A stretch of DNA of 64,000 nt from Ruegeria atlantica (lineage in GTDB: Bacteria; Pseudomonadota; Alphaproteobacteria; Rhodobacterales; Rhodobacteraceae), in contig NZ_WQCG01000003.1 of the NCBI RefSeq assembly GCF_013032505.1, positions 186,001-250,000 on the forward strand. Reading direction: 5' to 3'. The notes under the pieces were generated by a model. It had not been told where the DNA came from, did no database searches, and saw nothing but the letters and a program-made list of their open reading frames with translations. A program made the translations under genes and the position numbers. This document shows, one piece after another, positions 18,950-27,417 of the stretch. Within the stretch, counting starts at the first letter, position 1; every line of letters begins with the position of its first letter.

Positions 18950-19792
18950 TTATCCGGGTTCACGCGGCCAAAGCTGTGGGAAAAAGGCGCCATCAATACG
19001 ATCACCTTCACGGTATCCTGCGGCTTCGAACTGCGCCCGTTCACCCTTGGCCCAGTCCCCACGATACCGGATCATGCCATCCGGCGCGGTCATCCTTAGC
19101 GTAAAACGACGCACTGTTTCGGTTGGGGTGACCGAGGACAACCCACCGTGCAAGGTTCGCATATCGAAAAAGATACAGTCACCCAGATCCATGTCCCATT
19201 GCAGCAGATCGTACGCGCCCGGATCGGCATTGACGTCTGGTGGTGGGTGATAAGTCAGCCCGGCAACCTCGGTTGGTTCATAACTGGGATGCCCGTCGGC
19301 GAACCGCACGCGCATGAACAGTTTTTCCCACAGATGCGAACCTTTAACGAAGGCGATGCCGTTTTCTTTGGTTACGGGTTCAAGCGGCAACCACAGGACA
19401 CACATCGTCCCTTCAAAGTCAAAGTATGACAGATCCTGATGAAACGGCGGGCGTGAGGTCGACCCAGCCTCGCGCAGGAACCAATTGTCCATGACCAGGT
19501 TGATCGACGGCGCACCCAGCAATTGTGCGGCAAGTGACGCACAGGGTGAGTTGTGAACGAATTCTGTGAATTGCGGTATTTTGTTCCAGGCCCAGTAGTC
19601 TTCGAAATAAGCAGGTGCACGCAGGTCTTTGGTATGGCGGGTAAAATTATCGGTAGGTCGGGCCAAATCCGCATCTATCCCGTCGCGCAAAAGCGTCAGC
19701 CAATCCTCTGAGAACCGGGACCGCAGCACAACCGCACCGTCGCGTTGGAACGCCTTGATTTCTTCATCTGTGACGAAGTCGTCTATTTTCAT
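18950..19792 (-). CDS. Phytanoyl-CoA dioxygenase-family (PhyH) Fe(II)/2-oxoglutarate oxygenase
   Basis: A 280-residue PhyH-type oxygenase. The iron-binding HxD is in PPFHQDLSYFD and the distal His is in TLHGGLSS, with Arg residues after it (VRRFTLR) that could bind 2-oxoglutarate. This family hydroxylates fatty acyl-CoAs, ectoine and various natural products, so no substrate can be named; no ectoine genes are present. It is the first gene of a probable three-gene minus-strand group with the pirin and PanE-like genes and is divergent from the Tat-exported protein gene. Confidence 0.88.
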   Translation of the reverse strand: MKIDDFVTDEEIKAFQRDGAVVLRSRFSEDWLTLLRDGIDADLARPTDNFTRHTKDLRAPAYFEDYWAWNKIPQFTEFVHNSPCASLAAQLLGAPSINLVMDNWFLREAGSTSRPPFHQDLSYFDFEGTMCVLWLPLEPVTKENGIAFVKGSHLWEKLFMRVRFADGHPSYEPTEVAGLTYHPPPDVNADPGAYDLLQWDMDLGDCIFFDMRTLHGGLSSVTPTETVRRFTLRMTAPDGMIRYRGDWAKGERAQFEAAGYREGDRIDGAFFPQLWPREPG

Positions 19793-19983
19793 CGTGCAAG
19801 CCTTCCCGATATGAGCTGACGGATTTCAGGATTGCACCCGGGTCAGGTCATGGTCAAAGGAAATCACAATTTGCTTTCGCTGCCGCGCGGCCCCTCGGAA
19901 ACCTAAAAATTCGTGCTATCTTCTAACCAAAGCGCGCTCGGCGCTGTCGAGGTGAGGCGAATATTTTTAACAGAGAGGTTTGC

Positions 19984-20472
19984 ATGGCTGGCGTTACATT
20001 CTCTCGTCGTTCTTTAGTCCTGGCGTCTGGGGCAGCTTTGGCAACGGGTGCGGCAGGCCTGTTGGTTCCTGCGCGCGCGAAAAGCCTGGCGCCCACATCA
20101 TCCATGCGAGGTGGATCCAACAATTACCGCCCCGGCGCACCGATCGTCGACCGGATCGGCGGTGGTGGGTTCTGGATGACCGGCACGGTGCGACGTGCCG
20201 GTGATGGCGCGCCCCTTCCCGGCCAGCGCATCCAGATCTGGGCACACACGACAGAAGGCCACGAACGCGACCCGCAAAGCCATGGCGCGACGCTAACCGA
20301 TGCTAATGGCGAGTTTCGGCTGGAAATGCCCCAGATTGTGCCGGCCTTCGGCCAACCACATGGCCATTTGGCCTATGACAGCGGCGAGTTCGAGACTGTA
20401 TTCCTGCGCCCGATCATGGGCAGTTCCAAGGACAAGACCTTAGCCGCGCATTTCGTTCTGCAACCTGCCTGA
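19984..20472 (+). CDS. Tat-exported intradiol dioxygenase-like protein
   Basis: A 162-residue protein with a twin-arginine signal (SRRSLVL at residues 7-13 and an Ala/Gly-rich h-region to about residue 32). The mature part matches the intradiol ring-cleavage dioxygenase beta-sandwich core: a GTVRRAGDGAPLPGQRIQIW strand pair, then TDANGEFRL. A His-X-His is kept in QPHGHLAY (His126, His128), but the signature Tyr that normally ligates Fe(III) after the first strand pair is not visible; the region reads EGHERDPQSH. It may bind metal differently or not be a dioxygenase. AGAGAGG precedes ATG 19984. The next gene begins five bases after its stop. Confidence 0.75.
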   Translation: MAGVTFSRRSLVLASGAALATGAAGLLVPARAKSLAPTSSMRGGSNNYRPGAPIVDRIGGGGFWMTGTVRRAGDGAPLPGQRIQIWAHTTEGHERDPQSHGATLTDANGEFRLEMPQIVPAFGQPHGHLAYDSGEFETVFLRPIMGSSKDKTLAAHFVLQPA

Positions 20473-20477
20473 TCGCA

Positions 20478-21077
20478 GTGCGTCGAAGCATAGTCATCTG
20501 GACAGTTGTGGTCCTTGCTATTGCGGTACCGATTATCGCGGCGGCCGCCAGCCCCCTGTTGGCTTGGCGCGAACCGATCTACATCGCGGCTGGATTTTCT
20601 GGCGTAGTTTCAATGTGCCTGCTTTTGTTGCAGCCTCTACTTGCGGGTCGTTGGTTGCCGGGGCTGACACCGGTTGCCAGCCGTCAATGGCACAAGTGGT
20701 GTGGGCTGGCGCTGATCGCTGCAATTTTCGTCCATGTCGGCGGTTTGTGGATAACAAGCCCTCCTGACGTCATCGACGCGTTGTTGTTCGTTTCACCAAC
20801 CCCGTTTTCGGCGTGGGGTGTGATCGCGATGTGGGCCGCGTTCGCGGCGGCCTTGCTAGGTCTTGCTCGTCAGCGCCTTGGCCTGCGTTTTCGGATCTGG
20901 AGGTTGGGGCACACAGGATTGGCGACCATAACGATCATCGGCAGCGTCGTGCATGCTCTGCTGATTGAAGGAACCATGGAGGTCATGACCAAATGGGCTT
21001 TATGCGGGCTTGTTCTCTTGGCGAGCGCCCGGACGCTCGCCAAGTTACGGGTTTGGGATGTGAGGCGGCGGGTTTAA
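20478..21077 (+). CDS. Ferric reductase-like haem membrane protein
   Basis: A 199-residue inner-membrane protein with about six helices, of the ferric reductase-like (YedZ/MsrQ-like) type. His residues in [20 protein letters not shown] and SVVHALL are placed in helices as b-haem ligands. It starts at GTG 20478, five bases after the stop of the Tat-exported protein gene, so translation is probably coupled. The pairing recalls MsrP-MsrQ, where a haem membrane protein feeds electrons to a Tat-exported enzyme, but here the exported partner is intradiol-like rather than a molybdoenzyme. Its 3' end overlaps the argF stop by four bases. Confidence 0.75.
   Translation: MRRSIVIWTVVVLAIAVPIIAAAASPLLAWREPIYIAAGFSGVVSMCLLLLQPLLAGRWLPGLTPVASRQWHKWCGLALIAAIFVHVGGLWITSPPDVIDALLFVSPTPFSAWGVIAMWAAFAAALLGLARQRLGLRFRIWRLGHTGLATITIIGSVVHALLIEGTMEVMTKWALCGLVLLASARTLAKLRVWDVRRRV
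21017..21044. terminator. Strong intragenic hairpin at the 3' junction with argF
   Basis: CTTGGCGAGCG and CGCTCGCCAAG pair perfectly over 11 bp around a CCCGGA loop, inside the last codons of the haem-protein gene. There is no T-run on either side. It may stabilise or stop convergent transcripts. Confidence 0.4.
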
Positions 21078-22000
21078 ACCCCCAGACACCAGCGCATCAC
21101 TGCCTTTTGCGCATGCAGGCGGTTTTCGGCCTCATCGAAGATGACCGAGTTGGGGCCATCCATAACTTCGGATGTGGCCTCTTCCTCGCGGTGCGCCGGC
21201 AGGCAATGCATGAACAGTGCGTCCGGTTTAGCGTGTGACATCAACTCGGCGTTCACCTGATAGGGGCGCAGCAGATTATGGCGACGTTCCTTGGCCGATT
21301 GGGAATCGTGCATCGACACCCAGGTATCCGCGACAACCAGATCCGCACCTTCAACAGCCTTGAACGCATCACGCTCGACCGCGATCTTCGACCCTTTCTT
21401 GCGTGCAAAACCCATGAACTCCTCTTCCGGGTCAAACTGAGCCGGGCCCGCGAAAGTCAGGTCAAAGCCGAACTGGCCAGCTGCGTGCAGAAACGAGGCG
21501 CAGACATTGTTGCCGTCGCCGGTCCAGACCACTTTTTTGCCCGCAATCGGACCGCGATGTTCCTCAAACGTCAGCACATCCGCCATGATCTGGCATGGGT
21601 GGGTGCGGTCGGTCAGGCCGTTGATCACGGGCACATCCGAGTATTCGGCCATCTCGGTCAGGATGGTCTCGTCGAATGTCCGGATCATGATCATATCGAC
21701 GTAACGCGACAGGACGCGGGCGGTGTCGGCGATGGTTTCGCCGTGCCCCAGTTGCATGTCTTTGCCCGACAGCACCATCGTCTGCCCGCCCATCTGGCGC
21801 ACACCCACGTCAAATGACACGCGGGTTCGGGTGGAAGGCTTTTCAAAGATCAGGGCGACCATCCGATCCTTGAGCGGTTGTTCTTCGTCCAGCGCCGCCT
21901 TGGGACGCCCAAGACGCGCCTGTTTCATCGCGCCCGCCTGATCAATCATGTTCCGCAGATCGCCCGCGTCGGTTTTATGGATATCGAGGAAATGGTTCAT
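21074..22000 (-). CDS. argF: Ornithine carbamoyltransferase
   Basis: A 308-residue cytosolic enzyme that makes citrulline from ornithine and carbamoyl phosphate in arginine synthesis. The carbamoyl-phosphate loop STRTR is in [11 protein letters not shown], the [11 protein letters not shown] segment is present and the ornithine-binding MHCLPAHR is near the C-terminus. The length is normal for anabolic enzymes. It follows argD on the same strand by 28 bp, a common pairing in alphaproteobacteria. Confidence 0.97.
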   Translation of the reverse strand: MNHFLDIHKTDAGDLRNMIDQAGAMKQARLGRPKAALDEEQPLKDRMVALIFEKPSTRTRVSFDVGVRQMGGQTMVLSGKDMQLGHGETIADTARVLSRYVDMIMIRTFDETILTEMAEYSDVPVINGLTDRTHPCQIMADVLTFEEHRGPIAGKKVVWTGDGNNVCASFLHAAGQFGFDLTFAGPAQFDPEEEFMGFARKKGSKIAVERDAFKAVEGADLVVADTWVSMHDSQSAKERRHNLLRPYQVNAELMSHAKPDALFMHCLPAHREEEATSEVMDGPNSVIFDEAENRLHAQKAVMRWCLGV

Positions 22001-22028
22001 TTCAGTTCACTTTTCATTCGGGTGTATC

Positions 22029-23216
22029 TTAAGCCGAGGCCATCGACTCTTCGACTTGCGCTGCGGCTTTGTCGAGGCGGATCACGGCTTGCGCGATGTC
22101 ATCCTCGGTCAAGGTCAGAGGCGGAAGCAGGCGGATCACGTTATCAGCGGCAGGAACCGTTATGACCTCATTGTCATAGCCTGCGTTGACCATGTCGATA
22201 TTAGGCGCCTTGCATTTCAAACCCAGCATCAGCCCGGTCCCACGCACCTCTTCGAAGACCTCCGGGTGCTCGGCGATCAGCCCTTCGAGTTTCTGGCGCA
22301 GCATCCCTGCCTTGCGGTTGACGCCTTCTAAAAATGCGGGTGTCGCCACTTGATCAATCACCGCGCAACCGACGGCACAGCCGAGCGGGTTGCCGCCGTA
22401 GGTCGAACCATGCGTGCCTGCAGTCATGCCGCTGGCAGCGTCTTCGGTGGCAAGAACGGCACCCAGCGGGAAGCCCCCGCCGATCCCTTTGGCGACCATC
22501 ATGATATCGGGTGTGATCCCAGCCCATTCGTGCGCGAACAGCTTGCCGGTCCGGCCAACGCCGCATTGGACTTCATCAAGGATCAAAAGCAGGCCGTTTT
22601 CATCGCAAATCTGGCGCAGGGCTTTGAGTTCGGCGTCTGGGACGGGACGGATGCCGCCCTCGCCTTGCACGGGTTCGATCATAATCGCGGCTGTTTTATC
22701 GGTGATGGCGTTAGTGACACCATCGAGATCGCCAAACGTGACATGAACAAAACCCGGCAGCAGAGGACCGAAACCCTTGGTCATCTTTTCGGACCCAGCA
22801 GCCGCAATACCGGCCGAGGACCGGCCGTGAAACGAGCCGTCGAAGGTGATGATCTCGACCCGTTCGGGCTCGTCTTTGTCATAGAAGTACTTACGGGCCA
22901 TTTTTACAGCCAGTTCGCAAGACTCCGTGCCCGAGTTTGTGAAGAACACAGTGTCGGCAAAGGTGTGCTCGACCAGCTTGTCGGCAAGGGCCTGCTGTTG
23001 TGGGATGTGGTAAAGGTTCGAGACATGCCACAACGCGTGCGCCTGCTCAGTCAGGGCATTGACCAGTGCGGGATGGGCATGGCCCAGCGCATTCACTGCG
23101 ATCCCGGCGCCCAGATCCAGAAAACGTCGGCCATCCGCTTCGGTCAGCCAGGCGCCTTCGCCCTTTACGAAAGTCAAGGGCGCGCGATTGTAGGTCGGCA
23201 AAACGGACGGGATCAT
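22029..23216 (-). CDS. argD: Acetylornithine/succinyldiaminopimelate aminotransferase
   Basis: A 395-residue class III PLP-dependent aminotransferase. It shows FFTNSGTESCE, the Asp of LILDEVQCGVGRTG and the PLP-binding Lys in MMVAKGIGGG. It converts N-acetylglutamate semialdehyde to N-acetylornithine and may also serve lysine synthesis. It is followed by argF on the same strand, so argD-argF is a probable arginine operon. Confidence 0.95.
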   Translation of the reverse strand: MIPSVLPTYNRAPLTFVKGEGAWLTEADGRRFLDLGAGIAVNALGHAHPALVNALTEQAHALWHVSNLYHIPQQQALADKLVEHTFADTVFFTNSGTESCELAVKMARKYFYDKDEPERVEIITFDGSFHGRSSAGIAAAGSEKMTKGFGPLLPGFVHVTFGDLDGVTNAITDKTAAIMIEPVQGEGGIRPVPDAELKALRQICDENGLLLILDEVQCGVGRTGKLFAHEWAGITPDIMMVAKGIGGGFPLGAVLATEDAASGMTAGTHGSTYGGNPLGCAVGCAVIDQVATPAFLEGVNRKAGMLRQKLEGLIAEHPEVFEEVRGTGLMLGLKCKAPNIDMVNAGYDNEVITVPAADNVIRLLPPLTLTEDDIAQAVIRLDKAAAQVEESMASA

Positions 23217-23508
23217 GGGATCATCCTTTTCAGGTAGCTTGAGCCTCGTGAGTGATACACTCGGCCTGTGTTCGTCAACTAATTTGGTGGGAATAGCGCC
23301 GATTTGGGCAGCGCCAACAGATCAAAAGGGCCGGTTACGCAGCAAAGCGTCGGCGTCGGAGTCGCAGGATATGTGCGATTTTGATCATGAGGGGCCGTAT
23401 AACTGTGCGACCATCGTCTGAAAACCCTGAAATTAATAACCTGCGAAAAAATATAGCGTATGGCATTTGTCGCTTGCCATTTGATGTACGCTAACGCACC
23501 GCTGTGAC
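23217..23508. other. Intergenic region between argD and the DMT transporter gene
   Basis: No gene is visible in this 292-bp divergent region, which must hold the promoters of both neighbours. The half next to argD is of ordinary composition. The half next to the transporter is A+T-rich and contains a nested inverted repeat, listed separately. I cannot place a convincing sigma-70 promoter by eye. Confidence 0.5.
23454..23493. promoter_or_regulatory. Nested inverted repeat upstream of the DMT transporter gene
   Basis: Outer arms TAGCGTA and TACGCTA enclose inner arms TGGCA and TGCCA within 40 bp, ending 15 bp before ATG 23509. It could be an operator or a leader hairpin controlling the transporter gene, which has no recognisable ribosome binding site. 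Confidence 0.4.
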
Positions 23509-24393
23509 ATGTTCGTTGCCAAAGCCCACAATCCCCCTCTTGCCGCTGTGCTAATCACCGCCGCCAGTGCATTGCTGGCTGGGACAACTTTGCTGGCCAA
23601 GGCTTTGGGAACGGACACGCTGGGTCCCGCACTGCATCCGATGCAGATTAGCCACGGGCGGTTCCTTTTTGCGTTTATCGTGATTGTCACCGCCGTCGGC
23701 GTGATGCGGCCGCACCTGCAGCGTCCGCATTGGGGCCTGCATATTGGGCGCACAAGTTTTGGCTGGGTCGGCATTACGCTGATGTTCGCCTCGGTCGCGT
23801 TCATTCCGATCGCGGATGCGACAGCCATTTCTTTCCTCAACCCGGTCTTTGCGATGGTGTTGGCGATCCCGTTGCTGAAAGAAGGTGTCGGTCCGTGGCG
23901 CTGGCTGGCCGCGGCGGTAGCGCTGGTTGGCGCACTGATCCTGCTACGACCCTCGCCGGCCAGTTTTCAACCCGCCGCCCTGTTGGCGCTTACAGCGGCA
24001 GCCGTGATCGGGATGGAACTGATCTTCATCAAAAAGCTCTCGGGTCGCGAAATCCCGATCCAGATTTTGCTGATCAACAACGCTATGGGACTGACGATTG
24101 CCTCGGTCGGGGTCAGCTTTGTTTTCCAGATGCCGACTTCAGAACAATGGGCGGCGCTGGTTGGTATTGGCGCGCTTATGGCCTGCGCGCAGGCGTGTTT
24201 CGTAAACGGTATGGCGCGGGCGGATGCCTCTTTTGTTGCCCCGATCAGCTACGCAACACTGATTTTCGCGGCTTTCTACGATTTTGCGATTTTCGGCGTG
24301 ATCCCAGACGGGATCAGCATGATCGGCTCGGCCATCATTCTCACCGGTGGACTAACTCTGGTCTGGCGCGAGGCACGGGCCAGGCAGGCCTGA
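23509..24393 (+). CDS. DMT-superfamily (EamA) transporter
   Basis: A 294-residue inner-membrane protein with ten predicted helices made of two EamA repeats (FLNPVFAMVLAIPLLKE in the first; ISYATLIFAAFYDFAIFG in the second). Such transporters export or import amino acids, vitamins or S-adenosylmethionine; the substrate here is unknown. No Shine-Dalgarno sequence precedes ATG 23509, so translation may be weak, leaderless or controlled by the adjacent inverted repeat. The next gene, a codirectional MFS transporter, begins 110 bp later. Confidence 0.88.
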   Translation: MFVAKAHNPPLAAVLITAASALLAGTTLLAKALGTDTLGPALHPMQISHGRFLFAFIVIVTAVGVMRPHLQRPHWGLHIGRTSFGWVGITLMFASVAFIPIADATAISFLNPVFAMVLAIPLLKEGVGPWRWLAAAVALVGALILLRPSPASFQPAALLALTAAAVIGMELIFIKKLSGREIPIQILLINNAMGLTIASVGVSFVFQMPTSEQWAALVGIGALMACAQACFVNGMARADASFVAPISYATLIFAAFYDFAIFGVIPDGISMIGSAIILTGGLTLVWREARARQA

Positions 24394-24503
24394 AACCCCA
24401 AAAATTTTCTCACATAGCCCGGGGGCGACCTGTATGTCGCAAACCCCAAAGAACCCGGATCGATCCGGCGCAATGTGACCTCAGTTGATTTGAGAGTTTA
24501 CAA

Positions 24504-25739
24504 ATGCACGAACGCCGTATCCCCGAATGGGTGCGCCACGCCCCAGCACCATCAGTCCGCGACTTCGGAATCCTGGCCGGGTTCGAGGCTATTGTCCGCG
24601 GTATTCTGATATCGGTCTTTCCGCTGGCCATGTACCGGGCACTAGGCGACGCGTCTTCGGTCTCGCTGCTGTATTTTCTGGTTGGCGTCATCTCGTTGAT
24701 TGCGGGCTTGATGGTGCCATTCCTGATCCGTTTCATACCGCGCAGATGGGCCTATACAGCCGGTTGCCTCATGTTCATCGGTGGTGCCCTGCTAGCGATT
24801 GAGGGCAGCCCTGTGGCAGTCGTTGCTGCCTTGGCCCTGAACACGGTCGCGACTGTCGTCACATTCATCTGCTTCAACGCTTACGTTCTGGACTACATCA
24901 GCAAAATCGAGTTGGGGAAATGCGAGACAAGCCGTATGTTTTACAGCGCCCTCGGCTGGGCAGGCGGCCCGATGGCGGGCGTCTTGCTGCTCGAGGCCTG
25001 GGGCCCCGCCCCCTTTGTCATCAGCGCGGTGGCAGGCGCGGTTATGCTGATCCAGTTCTGGCGCATGCGACTGGGCAATGGCAAGTTAATCACCAAGGCG
25101 CGCGGCCCCGCAAAAAGCCCGCTGGCGTTTCTGCCGCGCTTTTTCGCTCAGCCCCGATTGGTGGCAGGGTATCTTTTTGCCATGATCCGATCCTGCGGTT
25201 GGTGGATCTATGTGGTTTACCTGCCGATCTTTGCAATTCAAAACGGATTGGGTGAGCAGCTGGGCGGTATCCTTCTGTCCACGACCAACGCGATGCTGTT
25301 CGCCGCGCCGCTTATTTTGCGCTGGGTTCAGGGGCGTTCGATTCGCACTGCGGTTCGCGTGGGTTTTGCTGCCTGCGGAACATGCTTTGTCACTGCAGGG
25401 GCCATCGCGGGATGGCCCGTGGCTGCGGTGGCGGCGCTGGTCCTTGGGTCCATCTGGCTGATTGTTCTGGATATCTGCGCCGGCTTGCCGTTCCTAATGG
25501 CGGTAAAACCTTCCGAGCGCACCGAGATGTCCGCGATTTACTCCAGCTACCGCGACGTTTCCGGCATTCTGACACCTGGAATTGCATCACTGGTCCTTTT
25601 GGTCTCACCTGTCGCGGGGGTTTTTGCAGTCGGAGGGTTAGCCCTGTTCGGGGCCTGGGCCGTGGCTGCAAATTTACACCCGAGACTGGGTAAGCCAAGA
25701 ATGACCTTCCAACCCGGCGCACTGGCTGAAACGGGTTAA
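24504..25739 (+). CDS. Major facilitator superfamily transporter
   Basis: A 411-residue inner-membrane carrier with about twelve helices and a basic loop in the middle (around residues 190-210, including ARGPAKSPLAFLPRFF), as in MFS proteins. I see no motif that fixes the substrate. It reads in the same direction as the EamA transporter gene but with a 110-bp gap, so they may be separate units. Its last four bases overlap the stop of the convergent ABC permease gene. Confidence 0.85.
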   Translation: MHERRIPEWVRHAPAPSVRDFGILAGFEAIVRGILISVFPLAMYRALGDASSVSLLYFLVGVISLIAGLMVPFLIRFIPRRWAYTAGCLMFIGGALLAIEGSPVAVVAALALNTVATVVTFICFNAYVLDYISKIELGKCETSRMFYSALGWAGGPMAGVLLLEAWGPAPFVISAVAGAVMLIQFWRMRLGNGKLITKARGPAKSPLAFLPRFFAQPRLVAGYLFAMIRSCGWWIYVVYLPIFAIQNGLGEQLGGILLSTTNAMLFAAPLILRWVQGRSIRTAVRVGFAACGTCFVTAGAIAGWPVAAVAALVLGSIWLIVLDICAGLPFLMAVKPSERTEMSAIYSSYRDVSGILTPGIASLVLLVSPVAGVFAVGGLALFGAWAVAANLHPRLGKPRMTFQPGALAETG

Positions 25740-26539
25740 GCCTTTAGGCGATACCCCGTCCGCAACATTTGCCAGGTCAGTGCACCGACCAGCAGGGTGG
25801 CTCCGATACATACAAAGATGCCTAACCAGGGTGAGCTGTCGGACACCCCGATCATCCCAAACCGCAACCCGTCGATAAGGTAGAATACCGGGTTTACATG
25901 GCTCAGGCGATTCAGGATCGGAGGCAGCGCCTCAACCGAATAGAACGTGCCCGACAGGAAAGCCAATGGTGTCACGATAAAGTTCGTAATCGCCGCCATC
26001 TGGTCGAACTTGTTGGCAAAAATCCCGGCGAACAGACCCAAGGCGCCCATAAACGCCCCACCCAGAACAACAAAGATCAGGGCAAACAGCGGGTTCTGCG
26101 GGTAAATTCCCAAAACCAGCGCAAGTGCAACCGCGACCACACAGGCGATCAGGACACCGCGCGCCACACCGCCGGCCAGATAACCCAGCAGGATCTCAAG
26201 CGGTGACAAAGGCGGCATCAACGTGTCGACGATGTTTCCCTGCACCTTTGCGATCACCATCGACGACGAGGTATTGGCGAACGCGTTCTGGATCACGGTC
26301 ATCATCATGATGCCTGGCGCCAGAAAGGTCAGGAACGGCACCCCCATCACATCCGGGCGCCCGGGTCCGATGGCGATGTTGAAAATCAGCAGGAACAGGC
26401 CAGCCGTCACTAACGGGGCCAACAGAGTTTGAGTCCATACGGCCAGAAACCGCAGCGTTTCGCGCTGAGCCAGCGTATATAGCCCCATCCAGTTGACCGC
26501 GCCGAAACGGCGCGCGTTCTGATCTGCGGAAATCTGCAT
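25736..26539 (-). CDS. ABC-2 type transporter permease
   Basis: A 267-residue permease with six predicted membrane helices and the ABC-2 core signature region (MVIAKVQGNIVDTLMPPLSPLE and LAFLSGTFYSVEALPP). Such permeases pair with a separate ATPase to export polysaccharides, lipids or drugs; it looks closest to the YadH-like branch. No ATP-binding subunit gene lies on either side, which is unusual. It is divergent from gcrA. Confidence 0.88.
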   Translation of the reverse strand: MQISADQNARRFGAVNWMGLYTLAQRETLRFLAVWTQTLLAPLVTAGLFLLIFNIAIGPGRPDVMGVPFLTFLAPGIMMMTVIQNAFANTSSSMVIAKVQGNIVDTLMPPLSPLEILLGYLAGGVARGVLIACVVAVALALVLGIYPQNPLFALIFVVLGGAFMGALGLFAGIFANKFDQMAAITNFIVTPLAFLSGTFYSVEALPPILNRLSHVNPVFYLIDGLRFGMIGVSDSSPWLGIFVCIGATLLVGALTWQMLRTGYRLKA

Positions 26540-26621
26540 GTTTTGCCCTCTGCCTGATTCGAAGACCGCTTGTAACTCGGCCCGCAGTGTTTAGAATAGA
26601 GTGCTGAGACGAATTCCCAAG

Positions 26622-26642
26622 GCGGCCCGAATCCGGGGCCGC
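26622..26642 (+). promoter_or_regulatory. gcrA leader hairpin with a GANTC site in the loop
   Basis: GCGGCCC and GGGCCGC form a 7-bp G+C-only stem, followed by TTTCCGCTTTT, just before the GAAAGG ribosome binding site of gcrA. The loop holds GAATC (26629-26633), a CcrM methylation site; another GANTC (GATTC) is at 26556-26560. It could act as an attenuator, and the sites may allow methylation-dependent control. Confidence 0.4.
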
Positions 26643-26665
26643 TTTCCGCTTTTGAAAGGCAAATC

Positions 26666-27241
26666 ATGTCCTGGACTGACGAGCGCGTAGAACTGCTAAA
26701 GAAAATGTGGGGCGAGGGCCAGTCGGCCAGCCAGATCGCCAAAGAACTGGGCGGCGTGACCCGCAACGCGGTGATCGGCAAGGTCCACCGCCTAGGCCTG
26801 TCGAATCGGGCCACCGGCGCGTCGCCGGCCAAAGCCGAACCTAAGGAAAAACCGGCTGCCGCGCCCAAAGCCGAGGCCAAACCAAAGCCCGCGCCCAAGA
26901 CCGAACCGGCACGCCCAGCCCCGGCCCCGGCCGCCGATGCGAAACCGGCCGTGCCTGCCCGCCGCCAGATCATCCCGGCCGGTCAGCCACTTCCGCCGCA
27001 GCCATCGGCCAACGAAATCAGCCCCGAGGCATTGGCCAAGGTCAACGAAGTCGAAAAGAAAGCCAAGAAGCTGACTTTGATGGAACTGACCGAGAAAACC
27101 TGCAAATGGCCCGTGGGCGACCCCGCGACCGAGGATTTCTGGTTCTGCGGCCTGCCGGTTGAGGCGGGCAAGCCCTATTGCGAAGCGCATGTAGGCGTGG
27201 CGTTCCAGCCGATGAGCTCGCGCAGAGATCGTCGGCGATAG
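26666..27241 (+). CDS. gcrA: GcrA cell-cycle regulator
   Basis: A 191-residue alphaproteobacterial regulator. The N-terminal helix-turn-helix (MSWTDERVELLKKMWGEG, then GGVTRNAVIGKVHRLGL) is nearly diagnostic. A long Lys/Pro/Ala linker follows (residues about 52-100), then the C-terminal domain with CKWPVGDP and FCGLP that contacts RNA polymerase sigma-70. GcrA activates promoters carrying GANTC sites methylated by CcrM. GAAAGG precedes ATG 26666. It stands alone, divergent from an ABC permease gene. Confidence 0.96.
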   Translation: MSWTDERVELLKKMWGEGQSASQIAKELGGVTRNAVIGKVHRLGLSNRATGASPAKAEPKEKPAAAPKAEAKPKPAPKTEPARPAPAPAADAKPAVPARRQIIPAGQPLPPQPSANEISPEALAKVNEVEKKAKKLTLMELTEKTCKWPVGDPATEDFWFCGLPVEAGKPYCEAHVGVAFQPMSSRRDRRR

Positions 27242-27417
27242 GCGAGACCTGAGGCACACCGGCATGTCCTGCGCCTTATGCTCTAGAACGAAATCCTGTT
27301 TCCATGGCTGGCCTTGAGCTTACGGGCGACTGGCCAGCTTCATCTACATAGATTGACCAGAAAGATTTTCCTATCCAGCCTCGACTGAAGTACCAGATCC
27401 TATTTTTCGCTTATGCG

